DNA of 42,064 nucleotides from JBOFLG01 sp051657745 (GTDB lineage Bacteria > Actinomycetota > Actinomycetes > Actinomycetales > Dermatophilaceae), in contig JBOFLG010000135.1 in assembly GCA_051657745.1 (NCBI GenBank), positions 1-42,064 on the forward strand, given 5' to 3'. The notes below the pieces were generated by a model. The model did not search any database and had not been told where the DNA came from. It was given only the letters and a program-made list of their open reading frames with translations. The position numbers and the translations under genes were made by a program. This document shows positions 7,523 to 15,882 of the stretch, one piece after another. Position 1 is the stretch's first letter; every line of letters begins with the position of its first letter.

Positions 7523-9013
7523 CTATCGCCGGCGGAGGAGGGCAGCCACCGTCGTCGGCAGGGCCTGCGCAACGGCCAGCGCCCGCACCGGGCCACCCGG
7601 GTTCGCGCGGTCGGCCGCGATTCCGTGCACCAGGGCGCCCAGCGCCCCGGCCTCCGCGGTCGGCAGCCCAGCCGCGAGCAGCACCCCGAGCAGCCCGGCC
7701 AGGACGTCGCCGGCGCCGGCCGTACCGAGCCAGGTCGGAGCGTCGGCTTGCGACCACACCGGCACGTCGCCATCCGCCGGGACGACCAGCGTTGTCGACC
7801 CCTTGAGCAGCACCGTCATCCGGGTCCGGGCCGCGAGCATCCGCGCGTACCGCAGCGGCCAGGCCTCGACGTCTGCCCGGGTGACCTCCGCGCGTGCCTG
7901 AATCGACCAATTGGACGATTCAGGCACACCGAGGCGGGTCAGCAGGCGGGCGCACTCACCGGCATGCGGGGTGAGCAGCGTGTCGTACCCCGCACGAGCC
8001 GTGACCACGTCGTCATCGACCAGGTCAAGACCGCCGGCGTCGAGCACCACCGGCGCCGCCCCGAATACGGCCGCCCGAGCGACCTCGAGCTGAACTGCCG
8101 CCCCCGCGGCCTGCGAGCCCAGGTCCAGACCCGGCCCGACCACCCAGGCCTGTACCTGCCCCGCTCCGTGCACGGCTTCCGGCACGGATGACGACACCAG
8201 CCCAGTCGCCGTGGGCGTACCGACATACCGCACCATCCCGGCGCCGGCCTCGACCGCGGCCATGGTGCACAGCACGGCCGCGCCCGGGAACAACTCGCCA
8301 CCGGCCACCACCCCGACCACGCCGCGGGTGTACTTGTGGTCGCCAGCTCCCGGCACCGGCCACAGCCGGGCGACATCCTCGTGGCCGAGCCGGAGCACCG
8401 CCGGCGCAGCCACCACCTCGATGCCGATATCGACCACGGTGAGCACGCCACACACCGGCTCCGTAGCCGGAAGCAGGTGCACCGGCTTCGCCACCGAGAA
8501 GGTCACCGTCTCGTCGGCAACGACACCCTCCGGGTCGAGCACCTCGCCCATCGGATCCTGGCCGGACGGCAGGTCGACCGCCAGCACATGCGCCGCCGCC
8601 GGCAGCGCGGCCACCCACTCCCGGGCCCAGGTCGGCAGTCCCGGGCGGGCGCCGATGCCGAGCACCCCGTCGAGCACGACGTCGGCCTCGGCCAGCATCG
8701 TGACGTCGCGGGTGAGGATGACGCCCGCGGCCGCCGCGGACGTGCGGGCCTCCTCGTGCACGATGTCGTGGTGCAGGGCCACCGCAGTCCAGCCTGCCTC
8801 GGCGAGCCGCGCCACGGCGTAGAGCGCGTCGGCGCCGTTGTATCCCGGGCCGACGAGCGCGGCCACGGTATGCCCGCGCCGCTCCTCGAGTCGGGCCGCG
8901 GCAACGGCGACCACCCCCTCGACGGCCCGCGCCATCAGTTCGCCCTCGTCCAGCGTGGCCATCAGCGCACGCTCGGCGGCGTACACGTCCTCCGTACCGA
9001 AGGCGGCAATCAC
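7523..9013 (-). CDS. nnr: Bifunctional NAD(P)H-hydrate epimerase / ADP- or ATP-dependent NAD(P)H-hydrate dehydratase
   Basis: Repairs hydrated NADH and NADPH. The 496-residue protein carries both halves: an N-terminal YjeF_N epimerase domain (about 1-215) with V-G-P-G-Y-N-G-A-D-A-L and D-G-V-L-G-I-G-A-R-P-G, and a C-terminal ribokinase-like dehydratase domain with H-K-Y-T-R-G-V-V-G-V-V-A-G, L-L-T-P-H-A-G-E and G-T-A-G-A-G-D-V-L-A-G. The canonical epimerase motif G-x-G-N-N-G-G-D is varied to G-P-G-Y-N-G-A-D, which is common in actinobacteria. The GTG start at 9013 is the second copy of a 59-bp tandem duplication; the first copy overlaps the acpS stop (see the mini-ORF entry). Confidence 0.93.
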   Translation of the reverse strand: MIAAFGTEDVYAAERALMATLDEGELMARAVEGVVAVAAARLEERRGHTVAALVGPGYNGADALYAVARLAEAGWTAVALHHDIVHEEARTSAAAAGVILTRDVTMLAEADVVLDGVLGIGARPGLPTWAREWVAALPAAAHVLAVDLPSGQDPMGEVLDPEGVVADETVTFSVAKPVHLLPATEPVCGVLTVVDIGIEVVAAPAVLRLGHEDVARLWPVPGAGDHKYTRGVVGVVAGGELFPGAAVLCTMAAVEAGAGMVRYVGTPTATGLVSSSVPEAVHGAGQVQAWVVGPGLDLGSQAAGAAVQLEVARAAVFGAAPVVLDAGGLDLVDDDVVTARAGYDTLLTPHAGECARLLTRLGVPESSNWSIQARAEVTRADVEAWPLRYARMLAARTRMTVLLKGSTTLVVPADGDVPVWSQADAPTWLGTAGAGDVLAGLLGVLLAAGLPTAEAGALGALVHGIAADRANPGGPVRALAVAQALPTTVAALLRRR

Positions 9014-9072
9014 GACCGCGCCGCCCCACCCTCGGCGGCGGACCCGTCATCCATGCCGAAGGCGGCAATCAC
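9010..9072 (-). other. Possible 20-codon coupling mini-ORF made by duplication of the nnr start
   Basis: A GTG at 9072 overlaps the acpS TGA as GTGA and reads V-I-A-A-F-G-M-D-D-G-S-A-A-E-G-G-A-A-R-S before a TGA at 9012-9010. That TGA overlaps the GTG start of nnr at 9013, again as GTGA. The first 45 or so bases of this element closely match the first 45 bases of nnr itself, displaced by 59 bases, so it looks like a tandem duplication of the gene start. As 59 is not a multiple of three, the first copy is out of frame. Ribosomes could pass from acpS through the mini-ORF into nnr. Expression is inferred, not shown. Confidence 0.4.
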
Positions 9073-9431
9073 GTCAACTCCCCGCGCTCGGCGATCACGA
9101 CCGCGGAGGCGATGCCCGCGTCGTGCGAGAGGGAGACGTGGATGGCGCCGACGCCCAACTCAGCGACCCGCGCCGCCACCGTGCCACTCACCTCGACGTG
9201 CGGGCGGCCGTCGGGCCCACGATGCACCTCGGCGTCCTGCCAACTCATCCCGGACGGTGCGCCGAGCGACTTGGCGAGAGCCTCCTTGGCGGCGAACCGG
9301 GCCGCCTGGCTGTTCAACGGCAGGACCCGCTCGGCCGGAGTGAACAGCCGGTCCCGCAGGCCGGGGGTCCGTTCGAGAGTAGCGCCAAAGCGCGCCACGT
9401 CGACCACGTCGATCCCGACCCCGACGATCAT
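9069..9431 (-). CDS. acpS: Holo-[acyl-carrier-protein] synthase AcpS
   Basis: Transfers 4'-phosphopantetheine from CoA to a serine of acyl carrier protein. The 120-residue product is of typical length, with G-V-G-I-D-V-V-D-V-A-R-F at the start (Mg-binding Asp), R-F-A-A-K-E-A-L-A-K-S-L-G (Glu of the W/F-x-x-K-E-A motif) and V-S-L-S-H-D at the end. ATG 9431 is chosen because GAGGG lies 7-8 bases upstream and it gives the family N-terminus; the frame stays open upstream but without similarity. It shares the glmS-nnr-alr gene run, an arrangement frequent in actinobacteria. Confidence 0.95.
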   Translation of the reverse strand: MIVGVGIDVVDVARFGATLERTPGLRDRLFTPAERVLPLNSQAARFAAKEALAKSLGAPSGMSWQDAEVHRGPDGRPHVEVSGTVAARVAELGVGAIHVSLSHDAGIASAVVIAERGELT

Positions 9432-9587
9432 CGGCGCACCCTCGTCACCGCACTGGACGGCGACCGACGGACGATCACGGCTGGACGGTGCAGAGGTCGC
9501 CGCCGTGATGCGGTGGCACCACCCGCTCACGCCCCCACTGAACCACGACGGATGTCGCCAGTGGCGGTACTGCGGCATCCCACCCGC

Positions 9588-11447
9588 TCACTCGACCGTC
9601 ACCGACTTGGCGAGGTTGCGCGGCTGGTCAACGTCGAGGCCCTTGGCGGTGGACAGATGGAGCGCGAAGACTTGAAGCGGCACCACCGACAGCAGCGGCG
9701 CAAGCAGCGGCGCGCACTCGGGGATCCGGATCACCTCGCTCGCGAACGGCACGACGTCGTCGTCGCCGTCATGCGCCACGACGATGGTGCGCGCGCCGCG
9801 GGCCCGGATCTCCTGGATGTTCGAGACGACCTTCTTGTGCAGGTCGTGGGGGGCGTCGGGAGCGGGAACGATGACGAACACCGGTTGCCCAGCATCGATG
9901 AGGGCGATCGGGCCGTGCTTGAGTTCACCGGCGGCGAAACCCTCCGCATGGATGTAGGCAAGCTCCTTGAGTTTGAGCGCACCCTCCATCGCCACCGGGA
10001 AGCCCACGTTGCGGCCGAGGAAGAGCACCGAGCGGGTGTCGGCCATGAAGTTCGCCATCTCGACCACCCGGCCCATCCGGCCCAGCAGCGTCTCGATCTT
10101 CTGCGGGATGTCGCGCAGTTCGGTCATGACTGCCTTGGCGTCATCGGCGAACGTGGCGCCGCGCAACTGAGACAAGTAGAGGCCGAGCACGTAACAGGCA
10201 GTGATTTGAGCAAGGAACGCTTTGGTCGACGCCACCGCGATCTCCGGACCGGCGTGGGTGTAGAGCACGGCATCGGACTCACGCGGAATCGTCGAGCCGT
10301 GGGTGTTGCAGATGCTCAGGGTGAGCGCGCCCAGCTCGCGCGCGTGCTTGACCGCCATCAGGGTGTCCATGGTTTCGCCGCTCTGGCTGATCGACACCAC
10401 GAGCGTGCGGTTATCGACGATCGGGTCGCAGTAGCGGAACTCGTGCGCCAGGCTGACCTCGACGGGGATGCGGGTCCAGTGCTCGATGGCGTACTTCGCG
10501 ACCAGTCCGGCATAGGCGGCCGTGCCGCAGGCCACGACGGTGATGCGCATCACCGCGCGCAACTGGTCTTCGGTGATGCGCAACTCGTCGAGCACGAGCT
10601 CGCCGTCGTCTTTGGTGCGGCCGAGCAGGGTGTCGGCGACCGCGTGCGGCTGCTCGTGAATCTCCTTCTCCATGAAGGTCGCCCAGCCACCCTTCTCGGC
10701 GGCCGAGGCGTCCCAGGTGACCTCATAGGCCTTACCGGACGCGGGCATCCCGTCGAAGCCGATGACCTCGTGGCCGTGCGGGGTGATGGTGACAATCTGG
10801 TCCTGGCCCAGCTCGACCGCCCGGCGGGTGTAGCCGATGAACGCGGCGACGTCGCTGCCGAGGAAGTTCTCGCCGTCGCCGAGCCCCACGACGAGCGGGC
10901 TGTTGCGCCGGGCGCCCACCACCACTCCGGGGCTGTCGGCGTGCACGGCGAGCAGCGTGAACGCCCCTTCGAGCCGGGCGACGACCGCGCGCATCGCCGT
11001 CGTGAGGTCGCCGACCCGGTCGTACTCGCGGCCGACCAGTTTCGCCGCCACTTCGGTGTCGGTCTCGGACGTGAACTCGACACCCGCGGCGAGTAACTCC
11101 TTCTTCAGGGCGTGGAAGTTCTCGATGATCCCGTTATGGATCAGCGCGAGCCGGTCACCGTCGCCACCACGGTGGGGATGGGCATTGCTGTCGGTGGGGC
11201 CGCCATGGGTGGCCCACCGGGTGTGCCCGATCGCGGTGCGCGACCCGTCGAGCGGGTGCGTGTCGAGTGCCGAGCGGAGATTGTCGAGCTTGCCGGATCG
11301 CTTCTCGGCGGAGATACCGGCGTCGGTCACCAGGGCGACCCCGGCGGAGTCGTAGCCGCGGTACTCCAGCCGGGTGAGGCCCTCCATGACGACGTCGAGC
11401 GCCCGGTCGTCCATGCCCTGCCCGACGTAGCCGACGATTCCACACAT
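9588..11447 (-). CDS. glmS: Glutamine-fructose-6-phosphate aminotransferase (isomerising)
   Basis: First step of UDP-GlcNAc synthesis: fructose-6-phosphate plus glutamine gives glucosamine-6-phosphate. The 619-residue protein begins M-C-G-I-V-G-Y-V-G, with Cys2 as the glutaminase nucleophile, contains the Q-amidotransferase motifs R-W-A-T-H-G and H-N-G-I-I-E-N, two SIS domains (S-Q-S-G-E-T near residue 360; A-S-T-K-A-F), and ends in the invariant L-A-K-S-V-T-V-E. The start ATG 11447 is fixed by the need for Cys at position 2 after Met removal. It is transcribed away from coaA and heads the minus-strand run; a 156-base gap separates it from acpS. Confidence 0.97.
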   Translation of the reverse strand: MCGIVGYVGQGMDDRALDVVMEGLTRLEYRGYDSAGVALVTDAGISAEKRSGKLDNLRSALDTHPLDGSRTAIGHTRWATHGGPTDSNAHPHRGGDGDRLALIHNGIIENFHALKKELLAAGVEFTSETDTEVAAKLVGREYDRVGDLTTAMRAVVARLEGAFTLLAVHADSPGVVVGARRNSPLVVGLGDGENFLGSDVAAFIGYTRRAVELGQDQIVTITPHGHEVIGFDGMPASGKAYEVTWDASAAEKGGWATFMEKEIHEQPHAVADTLLGRTKDDGELVLDELRITEDQLRAVMRITVVACGTAAYAGLVAKYAIEHWTRIPVEVSLAHEFRYCDPIVDNRTLVVSISQSGETMDTLMAVKHARELGALTLSICNTHGSTIPRESDAVLYTHAGPEIAVASTKAFLAQITACYVLGLYLSQLRGATFADDAKAVMTELRDIPQKIETLLGRMGRVVEMANFMADTRSVLFLGRNVGFPVAMEGALKLKELAYIHAEGFAAGELKHGPIALIDAGQPVFVIVPAPDAPHDLHKKVVSNIQEIRARGARTIVVAHDGDDDVVPFASEVIRIPECAPLLAPLLSVVPLQVFALHLSTAKGLDVDQPRNLAKSVTVE

Positions 11448-11590
11448 GCTGGCCAGCGTAGCCGGATGGCGACCAGCCGTCGGCCGTCGAGTGAGCGGGA
11501 CGCACCCAACCCCGCCGTGGCGGTCTTGCTCGATCTGCGGATGTCGTGCGCACTCGCCTGCTGGGCGCGGTGGATCGCTGGTGCGCGACA

Positions 11591-12583
11591 ATGACGGTCG
11601 TGACCGCGGCCGACGCAGCCCACGCCCGGCTCGGCGTCGCCGCCGGGCGCGGCGCCCCGACGCCCTATCTCGACCTCGACCGCAGTGCCTGGTCACGGCT
11701 CCGGGAGAACCACCCGATGAGCCTGACCCGCGCCGACGTGGCACGCCTCCGTGGGCTCGGCGAGCCACTCGATCTGCGCGAGGTCGAGGAGGTGTACCTC
11801 CCGCTGTCCCGGCTGCTGCACTTCTACGTCGAGGCCGTGCACGGACTGCGGCTGGCCACCAGCGAGTTCCTTGGCGAGCGGCCGAACCGGGTGCCGTTCG
11901 TGGTCGGAGTCGCGGGGTCGGTAGCGGTCGGCAAGTCGACGACCTCGCGAATCCTGTGCGAGCTGATGAGCCGCTGGCCGCAGACTCCCCGCGTCGAGCT
12001 GGTCACGACCGACGGATTCCTGCATTCGAACGCCGAGCTGGAGCGGCGTAACCTGCTGCACCGCAAGGGGTTCCCGGAGTCCTACGACCGGCGCGCGCTC
12101 TGGCACTTCGTCGCCGACGTCAAATCCGGGATGCCGGTCGTCCGGGCCCCGCAGTACTCCCACCTCACCTACGACGTGCTACCCGGCACGGTGCCGGTGT
12201 GTCGGCCTGACGTGCTCATCGTCGAGGGCCTGAATGTGCTACAGCCTCCGGGCCGCCGGCCGGACGGATCGAGCACCGGCGCGATCTCCGACTGGTTCGA
12301 CTTCTCGATCTATGTCGATGCCGAGACCTCGAACATCCGACGGTGGTACGTCGAGCGCTTCCTCCGGCTGCGGGAGACCGCGTTCGCTGACCCGGAGTCG
12401 TACTTCCACCGGTATGCCGCGCTCACTGACGACCAGGCCCGAGAAACGGCATCCGAGATCTGGGCGACGACCAACGAGCCCAACCTCATCGAGAACGTGC
12501 TGCCCACCCGGGACCGCGCCACCTTGGTCCTCACCAAGGGAGCGAACCACGCGGTGAGCGGCATCCGACTGCGCAAGACCTGA
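11591..12583 (+). CDS. coaA: Pantothenate kinase type I (CoaA)
   Basis: Catalyses the first committed step of coenzyme A synthesis. The 330-residue protein contains the P-loop G-V-A-G-S-V-A-V-G-K-S-T (106-117), the D-G-F-L-H family motif and the region P-x-Y-S-H-L-T-Y-D-V, and ends with the conserved K-G-x-x-H-x-V segment. I chose ATG 11591 since it gives the normal family length; an in-frame ATG at 11546 exists but adds unconserved residues overlapping the glmS upstream region. It is the only plus-strand gene between glmS and trhA, and ends 24 bases from the convergent SLT gene. Confidence 0.93.
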   Translation: MTVVTAADAAHARLGVAAGRGAPTPYLDLDRSAWSRLRENHPMSLTRADVARLRGLGEPLDLREVEEVYLPLSRLLHFYVEAVHGLRLATSEFLGERPNRVPFVVGVAGSVAVGKSTTSRILCELMSRWPQTPRVELVTTDGFLHSNAELERRNLLHRKGFPESYDRRALWHFVADVKSGMPVVRAPQYSHLTYDVLPGTVPVCRPDVLIVEGLNVLQPPGRRPDGSSTGAISDWFDFSIYVDAETSNIRRWYVERFLRLRETAFADPESYFHRYAALTDDQARETASEIWATTNEPNLIENVLPTRDRATLVLTKGANHAVSGIRLRKT

Positions 12584-12607
12584 GGTCGGGCTGGCGGTGA
12601 AAGGACG

Positions 12608-13324
12608 TCAGTACCAGTGCGGTGAGCGGCTCTCCCACGCGTCGAGCGCGCTGCACGGGGTGCCGTAGGCGTCCTTGATGTACTGCAGACCCCACTTGAT
12701 CTGGGTCACCGGGTTGGTGCGGTAGTCGGCCCCCACGGTGGCCATCTTGCGAGCCGGCAGTGACTGCGGGATGCCGTACGCCCCCGACGACGGGTTCTCG
12801 GCCCACCACCTCCAGTCGCTCTCGCCAATCCACAGGTCCTCCAGGCATGACCATTGCGACTCGCCGAAGCCGTACTCCGGCAGGAGCAGCCGGGCCACCG
12901 CTTTGGGATCCTTCTGGGCGTTCGCGATGACCCGGGTGCGGGCCGCCGCGCGAGCCGCCGCCGCGGCCGCTTCTTTGCGCTGCTTGGCCACCTTGGCCGC
13001 TCGGGCCTGCTCGGCTGTCGCCTGCTGGGCCGCTACGACCGACCGTCGATTGTTGGTGGCGGATCGATCAGCGGTGACCCGCTCAGCGTCGGATTGCGCC
13101 ATCCGCAACTCGACGACGGAGGTGTCGGATGCCGACCGGTCGATGGCCAGGGTGGTCAACTCAGCGGTGCCGGATCCACCGGCAGCGCCGTGAGCGGCGG
13201 CTAGTCCGGCGGCGATCGCCGCAGCGGCACCAGTGACCACCGCTGGCCGGCCCACAGCAGGGCGGAGACGCGAGCGGTCGCGGGTCGCATGGCGAGGCGC
13301 ATGGCGGGGAGAGTGGCGAGACAT
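12608..13324 (-). CDS. Secreted lytic-transglycosylase-like protein (SLT/aggregation-promoting-factor C-terminal domain)
   Basis: 238-residue exported cell-wall protein. An Arg/His-rich N-terminus and a hydrophobic Ala/Gly/Val segment (about 28-47) form the signal sequence; a long Ala-rich coiled-coil region with many Gln, Lys and Arg (about 60-135) follows; the C-terminal 80 residues are the SLT-like domain, with C-L-E-D-L-W-I-G-E-S-D-W, G-A-Y-G-I-P-Q-S-L-P and I-K-D-A-Y-G-T-P. The Glu of W-I-G-E-S is the probable catalytic acid and two Cys may pair. Proteins with this architecture are common in actinobacteria and remodel peptidoglycan. The last residue is Tyr, so the domain ends right at the C-terminus. 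Confidence 0.88.
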   Translation of the reverse strand: MSRHSPRHAPRHATRDRSRLRPAVGRPAVVTGAAAAIAAGLAAAHGAAGGSGTAELTTLAIDRSASDTSVVELRMAQSDAERVTADRSATNNRRSVVAAQQATAEQARAAKVAKQRKEAAAAAARAAARTRVIANAQKDPKAVARLLLPEYGFGESQWSCLEDLWIGESDWRWWAENPSSGAYGIPQSLPARKMATVGADYRTNPVTQIKWGLQYIKDAYGTPCSALDAWESRSPHWY

Positions 13325-13472
13325 CGGGGCGAGAGAACCTTCCGGAAGGCAACCTCTGGTGAGGCCGACCCTGTTACCGAATCGAAATCCTGACTTTAGA
13401 GGATCGACACCCAGTCGCGAAACCGCCCCTAAGGAACCACTCAGGTGGATCCGGGCTCAGATGACCGGGTGA
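13325..13472 (-). promoter_or_regulatory. Upstream region of the SLT gene with a candidate -10 and a 12-base palindrome
   Basis: This 148-base gap upstream of the SLT gene is clearly less GC-rich than its flanks. A TAAAGT hexamer (13398-13393, minus strand) fits a -10 element, giving a leader of roughly 60 nt. Inside that leader lies the perfect palindrome CCTTCCGGAAGG (13338-13349), about 14 bases from the ATG, with no good ribosome-binding site in the standard place. I looked for a cyclic-di-AMP (ydaO) riboswitch, which often precedes such genes, but its core motifs are not evident. Regulatory role is inferred. Confidence 0.4.
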
Positions 13473-14810
13473 TCACACCTCGATCGCCTCGAGGAGCTCG
13501 GTGACCAGCGCGGCGATCGGGCTGCGCTCGGACCTGGTCAAGGTGATGTGGGCGAAGAGCGGATGGCCCTTGAGCGCCTCGACCACCGCCACCACTCCGT
13601 CGTGCCGGCCGACCCGCAGATTGTCGCGCTGCGCGATGTCGTGGGTGAGCACCACCCGGGAGTTCTGGCCGATCCGGGAGAGCACAGTGAGCAGGACGTT
13701 GCGCTCCAGGCTCTGCGCCTCATCGACGATGACAAACGCGTCGTGCAGGCTCCGGCCGCGGATGTGGGTGAGCGGCAGCACCTCGAGCATGCCGCGGTCC
13801 AGCACCTCTTCGACGACCTCCCTCGAGACCAACGCCGAGAGTGTGTCGAACACGGCTTGGCCCCACGGGTTCATCTTCTCGGCCTCGGAGCCCGGCAGGT
13901 ACCCGAGCTCCTGACCGCCGACCGCGTAGAGCGGACGAAACACCACCACCCGGCGCTGCTGGCGGCGCTCCATGACCGCCTCGAGGCCGGCGCACAGCGC
14001 CAACGCCGACTTCCCGGTACCGGCCCGGCCGCCGAGGCTTACGATCCCGATATCAGGGTCGAGTAGCAGGTCGAGGGCGATCCGCTGCTCGGCGCTGCGC
14101 CCGTGCAGGCCGAACGCGTCGCGGTCGCCGCGGACCAGTCGCACGTGCTTGTCGGCACCGACCCGGCCCAGCCCAGAGCCTCGCGGCGAGACCACCTTGA
14201 GCCCGGTATGACACGGCAACTCGGCGGCGGCAGCACTCTCCAGCCGACCGTGCTCGTAGAGGTGGTCCATCTCCTCGGGGCTCACGTCGAGATCAGCCAT
14301 GCCGGTCCAGCCACTCTCGATGGCCAACTCGGCACGGTACTCCTCGGCATCAAGACCACACGCCGACGCCTTGACGCGCATCGGCAGGTCCTTGCTCACG
14401 ACCGTTACCAGACGCCCGGCGTTGGCGAGGTTGCGCGCCACCGCAAGAATGCGGGTGTCGTTGTCCGCCAACTGGAAACCAGCGGGCAGCGAGGCGGTAT
14501 CGGTGTGGTTGAGCTCGACCCGCAGGGTGCCACCCTCCGCACCCATCGGCACCGGCGCATCGAGGCGCCCAGCTTTGATCCGCAGATCGTCGAGCATGCG
14601 CAATGCGGTTCGGGCGAAGTAACCCAACTCGGGATGGTGCCGCTTGGCCTCGAGCTCGGTGACCACCACCACGGGAAGCACCACCTCGTGCTCGGCGAAC
14701 CGCGAGACCGCTTTCGGGTCGGACAGCAGCACCGAGGTGTCAAGCACGTAGGTGCGGCGTGCTTCCTCTCCCCGAGTCCCTGTTTCTGATGCGCGCGTAC
14801 CTGAGGCCAT
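13473..14810 (-). CDS. phoH2: PhoH2-type protein: N-terminal PIN domain fused to PhoH ATPase
   Basis: 445-residue RNA-processing protein. An N-terminal PIN/VapC domain (about 18-155) starts Y-V-L-D-T-S-V-L-L-S-D-P and contains T-E-L-E-A and A-D-N-D-T-R-I-L; a C-terminal PhoH domain carries Walker A G-G-R-A-G-T-G-K-S (260-268), Walker B V-I-V-D-E-A-Q and the family sequence G-Y-L-P-G-S-E-A-E-K-M-N-P-W. M. tuberculosis and M. smegmatis PhoH2 have been described as RNA helicase plus sequence-specific ribonuclease. There is no separate antitoxin-like ORF directly upstream. It is transcribed on the minus strand toward the SLT gene. Confidence 0.95.
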   Translation of the reverse strand: MASGTRASETGTRGEEARRTYVLDTSVLLSDPKAVSRFAEHEVVLPVVVVTELEAKRHHPELGYFARTALRMLDDLRIKAGRLDAPVPMGAEGGTLRVELNHTDTASLPAGFQLADNDTRILAVARNLANAGRLVTVVSKDLPMRVKASACGLDAEEYRAELAIESGWTGMADLDVSPEEMDHLYEHGRLESAAAAELPCHTGLKVVSPRGSGLGRVGADKHVRLVRGDRDAFGLHGRSAEQRIALDLLLDPDIGIVSLGGRAGTGKSALALCAGLEAVMERRQQRRVVVFRPLYAVGGQELGYLPGSEAEKMNPWGQAVFDTLSALVSREVVEEVLDRGMLEVLPLTHIRGRSLHDAFVIVDEAQSLERNVLLTVLSRIGQNSRVVLTHDIAQRDNLRVGRHDGVVAVVEALKGHPLFAHITLTRSERSPIAALVTELLEAIEV

Positions 14811-14936
14811 GTGCCACTCCTGCCGGTGAGGTGGACTCGTGCGGAAACGCTACGACGCCGAGGCGGTCGCTGGCGAACGACGGGCCGCGTGTCGCCAATC
14901 TCACTGCGAGCGGGGCCACTCATGGCACGGCCAGTC

Positions 14937-14979
14937 GGATGCCGGCTGGGCCAGTCGGCATCCACCCGCAGACGGGTGG
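14937..14979 (-). terminator. Two successive GC-rich hairpins after uppS
   Basis: Directly downstream of the uppS stop codon the minus strand can fold CCACCC/GGGTGG (14962-14967 with 14974-14979, 6-nt loop) and then GGATGCCG/CGGCATCC (14937-14944 with 14956-14963, 11-nt loop). The two stems share two bases, so they would be alternatives. Neither is followed by a T-run, as is usual for actinobacterial terminators. Confidence 0.5.
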
Positions 14980-15744
14980 CTAGTGGCCGAAGCGGCGCTG
15001 GCGCTCCCCATAGGCACGCAGCGCCCGAAGGAAGTCGACCTTGCGAAAGTCGGGCCAGTACGCCTCGCAGAAGTAGAACTCGCTGTGCGCGCTCTGCCAC
15101 AGCAGGAACCCCGAGAGCCGCTGCTCGCCCGAGGTGCGGATCACCAGATCCGGGTCAGGCTGGCCCTTGGTGTAGAGGTGCTCGGCGATGTGTTCGACGT
15201 CGATGACCTCGGCGAGCTGCTCGATCGACGTGCCCCTGCCGGCATGTTCCACCAGCAGCGACCGCACTGCGTCCGCGATCTCCCGCCGCCCGCCGTACCC
15301 CACGGCCACGTTGACGATCATTCCGGGCACGTCACGGGTGCGCTCCTCGGCCGCCTTGAGCCGGGCTGCCACCTCAGCGGGGAGCAGGTCGAGCGCTCCG
15401 ACCGGGTGCAGGCGCCACCGACGGGAGTCGGCCAGGGCGTCGACGGCATCTCCGATGACACCGAACAACGGCTCCAGGTCGCGCTCACTGCGGCCCAGGT
15501 TGTCGGTCGAGAGCAACCACAACGTGACGATCTCGACGCCAACCTCTTCGCACCACCCGAGCAGGTTGGCGATGTTGGCGGCGCCCGCCTGATACGCCTC
15601 CTCGTGCCCGGCGCCGCGGGCCCGGCCCCACCGGCGGTTGCCGTCGAGCATGACCCCGACATGTCGCGGGGTCGACTCCGGGCCGAGTTCGTGCGCCAAA
15701 TGGCGGGAGTAGGCGGCGTAGAGGAGATCCCGGACCCGCATCAC
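14980..15744 (-). CDS. uppS: Isoprenyl (cis-prenyl) transferase, UppS family
   Basis: 254-residue cis-prenyltransferase that condenses isopentenyl diphosphate onto an allylic diphosphate to make the lipid carrier for cell-wall assembly or its short precursor. The catalytic Asp is in V-M-L-D-G-N-R-R-W (about 33-36), with L-W-L-L-S-T-D-N, D-L-V-I-R-T-S-G-E-Q-R-L-S and the C-terminal W-P-D-F motif. The N-terminus and the synteny with trhA and mca resemble M. tuberculosis Rv1086, the short-chain Z-isoprenyl diphosphate synthase, but chain length cannot be read from sequence. Two adjacent ATGs (15744, 15741) are possible starts. Confidence 0.94.
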   Translation of the reverse strand: MMRVRDLLYAAYSRHLAHELGPESTPRHVGVMLDGNRRWGRARGAGHEEAYQAGAANIANLLGWCEEVGVEIVTLWLLSTDNLGRSERDLEPLFGVIGDAVDALADSRRWRLHPVGALDLLPAEVAARLKAAEERTRDVPGMIVNVAVGYGGRREIADAVRSLLVEHAGRGTSIEQLAEVIDVEHIAEHLYTKGQPDPDLVIRTSGEQRLSGFLLWQSAHSEFYFCEAYWPDFRKVDFLRALRAYGERQRRFGH

Positions 15745-15858
15745 CGATCTCCCGCACTGTCAGCCGGTCAGCCCGGTCATCCGGGCAGCATCACCGGGGT
15801 CAACGCTACCGCGCGGACCGAACAACACCAGCAGTCCGCAACTCGCGGCGCGGGTTAC

Positions 15859-15879
15859 GTCACCGTAGGTTACGGTGAC
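15859..15879. promoter_or_regulatory. Perfect 9-bp inverted repeat over the trhA start (candidate operator and promoter)
   Basis: GTCACCGTA (15859-15867), spacer GGT, then TACGGTGAC (15871-15879) is a perfect inverted repeat ending 3 bases before the trhA GTG. A TAGGTT hexamer (15866-15871) inside it fits a -10 element, so a bound repressor would block the promoter and the transcript would have almost no leader. A half-copy, GGTTACGTCACC, also begins at 15853. The form is typical of TetR-family operators. No regulator gene is adjacent. Confidence 0.6.
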
Positions 15880-15882
15880 GGA

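Noticed and set aside
13325..13472. Cyclic-di-AMP (ydaO) riboswitch upstream of the SLT gene
   Set aside because: Expected for this gene class, but the conserved core stretches could not be found; only short fragments such as TTAGGGG match.
14839..15880. Long plus-strand open frame continuous with trhA
   Set aside because: It is antisense to uppS, Arg-rich and without family similarity; the trhA family begins at about 15883.
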